Assembly: GCA_002377605.1 (NCBI GenBank)
Contig: DFQD01000010.1
Location: 1 to 7,865, forward strand
Direction of reading: 5' to 3'
DNA from: Gammaproteobacteria bacterium UBA3498
GTDB lineage: Bacteria > Pseudomonadota > Gammaproteobacteria > Pseudomonadales > Pseudohongiellaceae
DNA: 7,865 nt
The first letter of the stretch is position 1. Every line of letters starts with the position of its first letter. Of the stretch, positions 1 to 5,618 are shown piece after piece. The translations under genes were made by a program, and so were the position numbers. The notes beneath the pieces are model-generated. The model saw nothing but the letters and a program-made list of their open reading frames with translations, made no database searches and was not told the origin of the DNA.

Positions 1-853
1 TTTCTTCTAATTCTTTAATCCAGGCTTTGAATTCTAATTCAGAAAACAGATCGTAGAGCTCTTGCTGATCATCAGCTTTCTTCGTCAGATCTTGCAGTTC
101 GACGCCTAACTTACAATCGAGCTTTATCGTTGCTAATTCATAGGAAAGATGCAAAAGGTCAATATTTTCCCGCAGGCGCTCACCGACTTTGCCGCCAATC
201 GCTTCGGCGTTTTCGATAATGCCTTCCATAGAATCGTATTCGTGCAGCCACTTCACCGCAGTTTTGGGGCCAACGCCGGGAACACCAGGAATGTTATCTG
301 CCTTGTCTCCCATTAATGCCAAATAATCAATGATACGCTCCGGCCCTACCTCAAATTTTTTCTTAACTCCTTCCACATCCAAAATTTCATTGGTCATGGT
401 ATTCATTAATGTGACGTGTTTGTTGACTAATTGGGCAAGATCTTTGTCGCCAGTAGATATAAGAGTCTTTATGCCTTTCTTGCTGGCTTGATGGGCAAGA
501 GTGCCAATGACATCGTCTGCTTCAACGCCTTCAATTATCAATAGAGGCAAGCCCATCGCCCTGATGACATCATGGATAGGTTGGATTTGGCTGCGCAGAT
601 CATCGGGCATTGGCGGGCGGTGTGCCTTGTATTCTTTGTACACATCGTTACGAAAGGTCTTACCCTTGGCATCGAATACGATCGCAATATTGCCGTGATC
701 GTGGCCCTTTATGAGCGCGCGAATCATGTTGATAACACCTTTCACTGCACCCGTTGGCATGCGTTTACTGTTAATCAACGGCGGGAGCGCATGGAATGCC
801 CTAAACAAATAAGAAGAGCCGTCAACTAAAATAAGTTCTTTGATTTTTGTCAC
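1..853 (-). CDS. polA: DNA polymerase I, N-terminal 5' nuclease domain (partial, 3' end beyond window)
   Basis: DNA polymerase I fills gaps and removes RNA primers and damaged strands; the visible 284 codons are its 5'-3' exonuclease (FEN-like) domain. The translation begins VTKIKELILVDGSSYLFRAF. Acidic metal-binding residues of the family are visible: D11 (VDGSSY), D61 (FDAKGKTFR), E111/D113/D114 (EADDVIG), D136/D138 (STGDKDL), and D183/D186 in GDKADNIPGVPGVGPKTA, which runs into the helix-hairpin-helix at about 188-199. R79 lies in the conserved YKAHRPP stretch. The start is a GTG at 853-851, supported by an AAGAG ribosome binding site 6 nt upstream and by alignment with the usual short N-terminus of PolA. 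The proofreading-like and polymerase domains lie outside the window, so whether the full gene is intact is unknown. It follows znuA on the same strand after 10 nt, so read-through transcription from znuA is plausible. Confidence 0.96.
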   Translation of the reverse strand, partial: MTKIKELILVDGSSYLFRAFHALPPLINSKRMPTGAVKGVINMIRALIKGHDHGNIAIVFDAKGKTFRNDVYKEYKAHRPPMPDDLRSQIQPIHDVIRAMGLPLLIIEGVEADDVIGTLAHQASKKGIKTLISTGDKDLAQLVNKHVTLMNTMTNEILDVEGVKKKFEVGPERIIDYLALMGDKADNIPGVPGVGPKTAVKWLHEYDSMEGIIENAEAIGGKVGERLRENIDLLHLSYELATIKLDCKLGVELQDLTKKADDQQELYDLFSELEFKAWIKELEE

Positions 854-859
854 TTTCTA

Positions 860-864
860 CTCTT
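860..864 (-). promoter_or_regulatory. Ribosome binding site of polA deciding the GTG start
   Basis: On the minus strand AAGAG lies 6 nt upstream of the GTG at 853-851 and overlaps the last base of the znuA stop codon (TAA, 866-864). The spacing suits a Shine-Dalgarno element, supports the GTG start, and means ribosomes finishing znuA pass directly over the polA initiation site. Confidence 0.55.
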
Positions 865-1736
865 TAGTTAGCCAAGCACCGACGAAAAGAATCCGCGACG
901 CCGAGCAAGAGATCGCTGAATGCCGAAACCCCATCCTCAATTTCATTGCCCATTAAATCAACGGTTTCTCTGCTTATACTTTGACCCTGAAGGGCGGTTG
1001 CCACTAATTGCACGTCGCTATCTGGCTCCAGCAATATACAAGAAGGCGAAAACTGTTTTACTCGATTTTGAAATATAAGCAGCTCGCGCATACTCGGCTG
1101 CACTTCTGCGCTCTGCACTAATGCAAGTCCACCCCTTAGCCCAAATTCATTTTCAAAATACTGGTAAGCATTGTGAAACACTAAATAATCGAGAGTTACT
1201 AAGTTTGATAACTGATCTTCTATTACTGTTTTTGTTGAATTCAAATTAGATTCAAATCGAGTATAGGCTTTCTGATAATCAGCCTGATTTACCAGATCGA
1301 GTTTCTGCAATTCCTTAGTTAAACCAGCAGCAATGGCGAGCGCATTGGAACTGCTTAACCATAAATGAGGGTCAAGCTCATTTGCAGAAAGTGAAATAAC
1401 AGAGACTCCAGTAAGATCTGCAGCAGTAATGACAGGCTTTTCCTTTCGCATTGATTCGAACAAGTTGGCGATCTGAACTTCAAATTCTGGACTGATCCAT
1501 AGCAGTAAATCCGCTGATTCAAAATTTAGCCGGTCACTTGGGGTTAAGGTAAAGCCGTGGGCTGAGTCTTGCGCATTGGTTACTGCACGAACAGTACCTC
1601 TATCTTCGATGATGGCCTGGGCGATTAACTGCAGAGGTCTAATAGATGTAGTTACATTAACTTCTGCAACTGCGCTCAACGCAAACAAACAAAAAGATGA
1701 AAGAAATGTATTTGTGATGAATTTAGTAAGGCTCAT
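864..1736 (-). CDS. znuA: Periplasmic zinc-binding protein of ZnuABC transporter
   Basis: Cluster A-I (ZnuA/TroA-type) solute-binding protein that captures Zn2+ in the periplasm and delivers it to ZnuB. The ATG at 1736 gives 290 residues beginning with a Sec signal peptide: MSLTK, a hydrophobic core at about 7-20, then SAVA with likely cleavage after A24. A longer reading from an ATG at 1784 is unlikely because that codon lies inside the Zur operator and places 16 extra residues before the signal peptide. Zinc-ligand candidates by family pattern are H60 (SAHGFTLTPSD), H124 (DPHLWLS) and H188 (VFHNAYQYFE). C233 (PSCILLEP) and C287 (RRCLAN) match the conserved disulfide pair of E. coli-type ZnuA. 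The charged His-rich loop usual between the first two ligands is missing. Divergent znuCB confirms the role; expression is expected to be Zur-repressed. No strong Shine-Dalgarno precedes the start. Confidence 0.92.
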   Translation of the reverse strand: MSLTKFITNTFLSSFCLFALSAVAEVNVTTSIRPLQLIAQAIIEDRGTVRAVTNAQDSAHGFTLTPSDRLNFESADLLLWISPEFEVQIANLFESMRKEKPVITAADLTGVSVISLSANELDPHLWLSSSNALAIAAGLTKELQKLDLVNQADYQKAYTRFESNLNSTKTVIEDQLSNLVTLDYLVFHNAYQYFENEFGLRGGLALVQSAEVQPSMRELLIFQNRVKQFSPSCILLEPDSDVQLVATALQGQSISRETVDLMGNEIEDGVSAFSDLLLGVADSFRRCLAN

Positions 1737-1768
1737 GGCAGATAGGAAAGAACGAAATATCACAACGG

Positions 1769-1783
1769 TGTTATCATATAACA
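1769..1783. promoter_or_regulatory. Zur operator (zinc uptake regulator box)
   Basis: TGTTATCATATAACA is a 7-1-7 inverted repeat with a single mismatched position (C at 1775). It agrees at all but that base with the gammaproteobacterial Zur core as I recall it, TGTTATANTATAACA. It sits between divergent znuA (start 32 nt away) and znuC (start 61 nt away), the position of the classic Zur box in enterobacteria. The minus strand contains TATGAT (1778-1773), a plausible -10 hexamer for znuA, and the plus strand contains TATAAC (1777-1782), so bound Zur could block promoters in both directions. I found no convincing -35 partners, so exact promoters are not called. Confidence 0.85.
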
Positions 1784-1844
1784 TTGAACTAATAGCAGAT
1801 ACTGCGGCAACTTTCCTATTCTTATCTTTGCCAATTGAAATTCT

Positions 1845-2612
1845 ATGGGCAGCTCACAAATCCCAAATCCCAAATTACTTCTTGCAGCCAATGGCATAAA
1901 CAAAACTCTAGCTGCTCGAAAAATTCTACAGGGAATAGACTTAGAAATAGAAGAAGGCCAAATCGTTACCTTAATCGGTCCCAATGGGGCAGGGAAAACA
2001 ACTCTGGTTAGAGTTCTGCTTGGTCTACTGCCAAAAGATGCTGGTTCGGTGTATTTGCGCCCGGGATTAAGGATTGGCTATATGCCGCAGCGCATGAATA
2101 TTGAATCGACGATGCCGATCACCGTACAAAGGTTCTTGCGGCTATCCAGTCCCTGCTCCGACAAAAAAATAGAGGAAGTGCTAGAACAGCTGTCTATTGC
2201 TCATCTCTCTAAGCAGCAATTGATTTCAATATCCGGGGGTGAGTTACAGCGCGTCCTGCTTGCCCGTGCCTTATTGCGTGATCCCCATTTGCTCATTCTC
2301 GATGAACCTGCACAGGGGGTCGATATCGCTGGCCAATCAGAACTCTATGAACTAATTAGTAAGATTCGGCACGAAAATGGTTGCAGCGTATTAATGATCT
2401 CCCACGATCTACATTTGGTAATGTCATCTACCGATGAGGTAGTTTGTTTAAATCACCATGTTTGCTGTCACGGAAAACCTGACCAGGTCAGCACCGATCC
2501 TGCTTTTCTGGAATTGTTTGGCACGAATGTTTCTACTAATCTCGCGGTATACACACATCACCATAATCATGAACACGATATCGCTGGCGAAGTTAAAGCG
2601 GCTGATGAATGA
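1845..2612 (+). CDS. znuC: Zinc ABC transporter ATP-binding protein
   Basis: Cytoplasmic ATPase that powers zinc import through ZnuB. The 255-residue product has a complete ABC cassette: Walker A GPNGAGKT at 45-52, Q-loop Q82 in YMPQR, signature ISGGE at 129-133, Walker B LLILDE at 149-154, and switch histidine H187 in MISHDLH. Family-specific features match E. coli ZnuC closely: TVQRFLRL at 93-100, EVVCLNHHVCC at 198-208, and a C-terminal HHHNHEHD at 238-245. The Cys/His-rich segment and the His tail are typical of ZnuC and may touch zinc, but that is inference. The ATG at 1845 has only a weak purine-rich sequence upstream. The gene ends in an ATGA overlap with znuB, which suggests translational coupling. 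The Zur box upstream implies induction when zinc is scarce. Confidence 0.95.
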   Translation: MGSSQIPNPKLLLAANGINKTLAARKILQGIDLEIEEGQIVTLIGPNGAGKTTLVRVLLGLLPKDAGSVYLRPGLRIGYMPQRMNIESTMPITVQRFLRLSSPCSDKKIEEVLEQLSIAHLSKQQLISISGGELQRVLLARALLRDPHLLILDEPAQGVDIAGQSELYELISKIRHENGCSVLMISHDLHLVMSSTDEVVCLNHHVCCHGKPDQVSTDPAFLELFGTNVSTNLAVYTHHHNHEHDIAGEVKAADE

Positions 2613-3424
2613 TTTCCTTTACTGAACTAATCACTGCCGACTTTTTCCTTTTTGCAGTAATTGCTGGGTTGAGTTTATCGATCGTGACAGGCCCGCTGGG
2701 GTCATTCATCGTATGGCGCCGCATGTCTTATTTTGGGGATACACTAGCTCATTCGGCCTTGCTTGGGATTGCGATAGGGCTAGTGACGGATGGCAACCCA
2801 CAATTAAGCATTATAATTGGTTGTTTATTGGTAGGGGCTCTACTGGTTTATTTGGACAAGAATCCAAACGTGTCAACTGATGCGCTTTTAGGGATCCTAG
2901 CCCATAGCACGCTTGCTATAGGTATTGTTTTATTAGCTCTTACTGATTCTGTAAGAGTTAATTTAGAAGCTTACTTGTTTGGAGCATTATTAACGATAAG
3001 TTCTATGGATTTAGCTTGGGTAATAGTAATAGTTTCACTAGTTGCGGCAATACTTTCTCGATTCTGGAATGATCTTTTATCTGGTACCGTGCATGCAGAA
3101 CTGGCAGAAATTGAGGGCGTAAATGTAACTCGCAATAATTTAGTTTTAGTGCTGCTGATAGCACTGACCATCGCGGTTTCAATGAAAATTGTTGGCGTTT
3201 TGTTAATTACTTCCCTGCTGATCATTCCACCGGCAACAGCGAGAAAATTTGCAGAAAGTCCAGAAAAAATGGCATTCCTTGCAAGTTTAATCGGAGCCAG
3301 TTCGATTTTGTTTGGACTCTTTACAGCTTTTTATCTTGATACCCCCGCCGGCCCAACCATAGTAGTTATCGCCACACTGTTCTTTTTGCTGGCTAATTTT
3401 TTGCCGAGTAATCAAGAATCTTAA
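2609..3424 (+). CDS. znuB: Zinc ABC transporter permease
   Basis: Inner-membrane permease of the ABC-3 family that forms the Zn2+ channel with ZnuC. The 271-residue length is normal. It is hydrophobic throughout, with likely membrane helices at about 12-32, 46-62, 66-83, 93-112, 134-152, 178-205, 222-243 and 247-264. Family motifs visible are FIVWRRMSYFGDTLAHSALLG around 33-53 and GVLLITSLLIIPPATAR at 196-212; the latter precedes the charged stretch KFAESPEK. The start codon overlaps the znuC stop (ATGA), so the two subunits are probably made in a coupled ratio. The gene ends 9 nt from the end of the convergent SCO gene with no strong terminator. Members of this family also carry Mn2+ or Fe2+; zinc is assigned because of the ZnuC-specific features and the Zur box. 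Confidence 0.94.
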   Translation: MISFTELITADFFLFAVIAGLSLSIVTGPLGSFIVWRRMSYFGDTLAHSALLGIAIGLVTDGNPQLSIIIGCLLVGALLVYLDKNPNVSTDALLGILAHSTLAIGIVLLALTDSVRVNLEAYLFGALLTISSMDLAWVIVIVSLVAAILSRFWNDLLSGTVHAELAEIEGVNVTRNNLVLVLLIALTIAVSMKIVGVLLITSLLIIPPATARKFAESPEKMAFLASLIGASSILFGLFTAFYLDTPAGPTIVVIATLFFLLANFLPSNQES

Positions 3425-3433
3425 ACGGTAGAT

Positions 3434-4117
3434 TTACTGGCTGATTAATCTAAAAGCTTCAGCTATATCTCTCGCTCGATGGGGTGGTCGCATCACAGCA
3501 AAGAGATCGCCATTAGGGTTTATCACTGAAATGTGGCTGCTATGATCAATCACGAAGTCACCAGGATTGACTCGATCATTATGCGTGTTATGTCCAGACG
3601 GCTGCATGCCAGCTGTTGTAGGTTCGCCAAAAGCCACAAATAGTTCATCCGCAAAACTTTCGAGCGAACCACGATCGCCAGTTAATCCAATAAACTCTTT
3701 ATTGAAATCCTCAAGGTATTCTTTCATTTTATCTGGCGAATCACTTTCTGGATCGACTGTTGCAAGAATCACCCGCGGTAATTCGCTACCGTGGTTTTGA
3801 TCCCAATCTTCCGAAAGGCGATCAAGCTCAGCCATAGTTATTGGGCATATATCTGGACAAGATGTAAACCCAAAGAATACCAAGCTCCAGTTTCCTATAA
3901 GATTGGCATTAGAAAATTCATCATTGTTTTGATCGATCAAACTAAAGCTGGAAAGCTCAAAAGGTTCTTCGTAAATAGTTGCGCCTATATCCCTTAGTTC
4001 AGTTTGTAATGCTCTGTCTTCACGCACTAAATAAAGTGAAACCAAGATCACCACTAGCGCTGCGTCTACCAGAAGGAAAGCGATAAGACCTAGTTTTGTC
4101 GAAGGCGAGAGTTGCAT
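3434..4117 (-). CDS. SCO1/SenC-family copper chaperone for cytochrome oxidase
   Basis: Membrane-anchored thioredoxin-fold protein that helps load copper into the CuA centre of cytochrome c oxidase subunit II, facing the periplasm. The 227-residue product has one N-terminal anchor helix at about 9-30. The copper/redox motif CPDIC is present with C87 and C91 (FTSCPDICP), and the third copper ligand is most likely H192 in VIDHSSH, the usual SCO position. TVDPESD at 120-126 and PNGDL near 201-205 are further family landmarks. A segment at about 169-184 (AGMQPSGHNTHNDRVN) holds extra histidines. The ATG at 4117 follows a GAAGGA ribosome binding site at unusually close spacing (3 nt). It lies 27 nt downstream of cyoE on the same strand, so the two probably share a transcript; proximity to coxBA fits an assembly role. 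I leave the symbol blank because naming varies (scoI, senC, prrC). Confidence 0.93.
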   Translation of the reverse strand: MQLSPSTKLGLIAFLLVDAALVVILVSLYLVREDRALQTELRDIGATIYEEPFELSSFSLIDQNNDEFSNANLIGNWSLVFFGFTSCPDICPITMAELDRLSEDWDQNHGSELPRVILATVDPESDSPDKMKEYLEDFNKEFIGLTGDRGSLESFADELFVAFGEPTTAGMQPSGHNTHNDRVNPGDFVIDHSSHISVINPNGDLFAVMRPPHRARDIAEAFRLISQ

Positions 4118-4144
4118 GATTCCTTCGTATAAGAACCAGTGAAA

Positions 4145-5029
4145 TTAGAACAAATAATGATCTAAAACTAACGCAACAAACAATAGCGCCAGATAAACAA
4201 TGGAGTACTTAAAAGTATCCATTGCAGTAGTGGGTTTTGAATTGAACATGAGAAGGCCTGACCAAACTAGAAAACCTGCACCCAGCGCTAATGCTGAACC
4301 CAGGTAAAGTAGTCCGCTCATCCCGGAAAAATAAGGAAACACTGAAACTACGACCAGGATTGCGGTATACACGATAATATGCACCTTGGTGACGTACTCA
4401 CCATGAGTAACTGGCAACATCGGTACACCACTCTTGGCATATTCGTCTTTGCGATGAATTGCCAAAGCCCAAAAATGGGGAGGAGTCCAAGCGAAGATAA
4501 TTAGCACGAGAATTAGGGCATCTGATTCAATCGTGCCAGTGACCGCCGACCAACCTAGCAATGGAGGCATGGCGCCGGACAGCCCTCCAATAACTATGTT
4601 TTGAGGCGTCGCATGCTTGAGATAGCCGGTATAAATAAGCGCATAGCCTACGAAAGAGCCTAAAGTTAACCAGGCACATAGCGGATTCACCCAGAATAGT
4701 AATATTGCCATGCCCAATACGCCGATCGTCACGGCAAAGATAATCGTTTGTTTTGGATCGACTCGGCCTTGCGGTAGCGGTCTATTGTGAGTGCGTTTCA
4801 TCAAGATATCGATCTTGCGATCAATCAGATGATTAACCACGGCGCCAGATGCTGCTACCAAAGCGATACCCAAATTGCCAAGGACAAGAATGTCGAGTGG
4901 CACCATTCCTGGCACAGCCAGGAACATACCTACCAGTGAAGTAAGAATCATCAACATCACGACGCGCGGTTTGCACATTTCGTAATAGTCACGCCAACTG
5001 GCAGCAGTTTTTGAAGTCAGTTCTGTCAC
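4145..5029 (-). CDS. cyoE: Protoheme IX farnesyltransferase (heme O synthase)
   Basis: UbiA-family prenyltransferase in the inner membrane that transfers a farnesyl group to protoheme, making heme O, the precursor of heme A used by aa3-type oxidases (also called ctaB). The 294 residues are nearly all membrane helices. The first polar motif is NHLIDRKIDILMKRTHNRPL at 66-85, holding D70, D74, R79 and R83; the second is WTPPHFWALAIHRKDEYA at 181-198 followed by GVPMLPV at 201-207. The start is GTG at 5029-5027: an in-frame stop lies three codons upstream and only ATT offers an alternative, so this start is well constrained although no Shine-Dalgarno is visible. A minus-strand TATACT (5074-5069) could be its -10 hexamer, without a good -35. 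It leads a probable cyoE-sco operon divergent from coxBA. Confidence 0.96.
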   Translation of the reverse strand: MTELTSKTAASWRDYYEMCKPRVVMLMILTSLVGMFLAVPGMVPLDILVLGNLGIALVAASGAVVNHLIDRKIDILMKRTHNRPLPQGRVDPKQTIIFAVTIGVLGMAILLFWVNPLCAWLTLGSFVGYALIYTGYLKHATPQNIVIGGLSGAMPPLLGWSAVTGTIESDALILVLIIFAWTPPHFWALAIHRKDEYAKSGVPMLPVTHGEYVTKVHIIVYTAILVVVSVFPYFSGMSGLLYLGSALALGAGFLVWSGLLMFNSKPTTAMDTFKYSIVYLALLFVALVLDHYLF

Positions 5030-5033
5030 AATT

Positions 5034-5043
5034 TGTTAATTAA
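5034..5043. promoter_or_regulatory. Candidate ArcA-type box in the cyoE leader
   Basis: TGTTAATTAA fits the ArcA core consensus WGTTAATTAW exactly, as I recall it. It lies 4 nt upstream of the cyoE start codon and takes the place of a recognisable ribosome binding site. ArcA controls respiratory genes in enterobacteria, so the location is suggestive. However, the sequence is AT-rich and short. A TGTCA ten bases earlier is only a poor second half for the usual repeated ArcA site, which has about 11-bp spacing. Whether this organism has ArcA is unknown. Confidence 0.25.
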
Positions 5044-5603
5044 TAAGCCTCTAGAAAGATGTTGCAAGAGTATACGACAGAATTTTAGTTCAAATCCCGG
5101 ACCCTTTTTCAAGCGCGGGCATTCAAACATTTTTCCTTCCGAATCTCAACCAATGTAATTCATTTCAAAAACATGATTTTCGCGGTTTTTTGAACCAACT
5201 TAAGTTGAATTTTTCAGGCTGACAAAAAGATGTCAAAAAGTCTTGCTTTAGCGCAGGAAACTGGGGGTTTCTAGACCAGAATCGCTTGCGATAGAAGGGG
5301 TTTTTCTATAGCATTCCGGTGCGCGTGAGGTGTGCGAAAAATCCCTGATTATTTGGGTTAAATTCAAGTACTTGGGAAAGCGTAACAACTCCATCCAGAA
5401 TTAAATAACTACTAGGGAAAAACTAGCAAAAGAGCTTTCAAGATGAGTGATTCGTCGAGTTAACTCAAAGACTGAATTGCGGTGAATTTAAGAGCAGAAA
5501 TCTAGATCCCTGGGACGAAATGAGAAAAACAAAACTAATCTTTCAGCAAGGCTCGATGACATAGCAATCTTCGTGCCCGGTGGAATACGTTTGTAATTTT
5601 TAA

Positions 5604-5608
5604 AAGGA
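5604..5608 (+). promoter_or_regulatory. Ribosome binding site of coxB
   Basis: AAGGA lies 10 nt before the ATG at 5619. An in-frame stop (TAA at 5601-5603) rules out any longer N-terminus, so this site and the following ATG fix the start of coxB. Confidence 0.6.
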
Positions 5609-5618
5609 ATACTGGTAT

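Larger units (their letters stand above)
5030..5618. other. 589-bp non-coding divergent region between cyoE and coxB
   Basis: No coding region of convincing length or codon character is present on either strand. The part at 5105-5239 is rich in A/T tracts: T5 at 5105-5109 and 5130-5134, A5 at 5167-5171, T4 at 5177-5180, T6 at 5186-5191, T5 at 5210-5214, and A5 at 5224-5228 and 5235-5239. Several are spaced by about one helical turn, as in curved DNA. Perfect palindromes occur at 5196-5207 (CAACTTAAGTTG), 5365-5374 (CAAGTACTTG) and 5457-5466 (GAGTTAACTC), and an ATCGC-TT-GCGAT dyad at 5281-5292. A GGGGTTT(TT)CTA motif is repeated at 5264 and 5297. The region must hold promoters for both cyoE and coxB, but I could not place a convincing -35/-10 pair for coxB. 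Confidence 0.7.

Noticed and set aside
501..829. Two plus-strand open frames inside polA
   Set aside because: They are shadows antisense to the strongly conserved polA 5' nuclease domain and have no recognisable domain.
1737..1784. Longer znuA starting at the ATG at 1784
   Set aside because: It would add 16 residues before a normal signal peptide, and the ATG lies inside the Zur operator; the ATG at 1736 is preferred.
1576..1984. Open frames overlapping the znuA start, the Zur region and the znuC start
   Set aside because: They run across or antisense to well-supported genes and would cover the operator; there are no motifs.
5281..5292. ATCGC-TT-GCGAT as a transcription terminator hairpin
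   Set aside because: A two-base loop is too tight, the stem has only 5 bp, and no gene ends just before it in the plus direction.
5286..5312. TTGCGA-15 nt-TATAGC as the coxB promoter
   Set aside because: The spacer is too short for a typical sigma-70 promoter and both hexamers are imperfect; not called as a feature.
5443..5463. Six-codon ATG...TAA frame (MSDSSS) as a cox leader peptide
   Set aside because: It is too short to tell from chance; the upstream AGAG is weak and there is no attenuator-like structure.
5520..5564. Fourteen-codon frame beginning MRKTKLIF upstream of coxB
   Set aside because: The ribosome binding site is poorly spaced, the frame has no resemblance to a known peptide, and its length is expected by chance.
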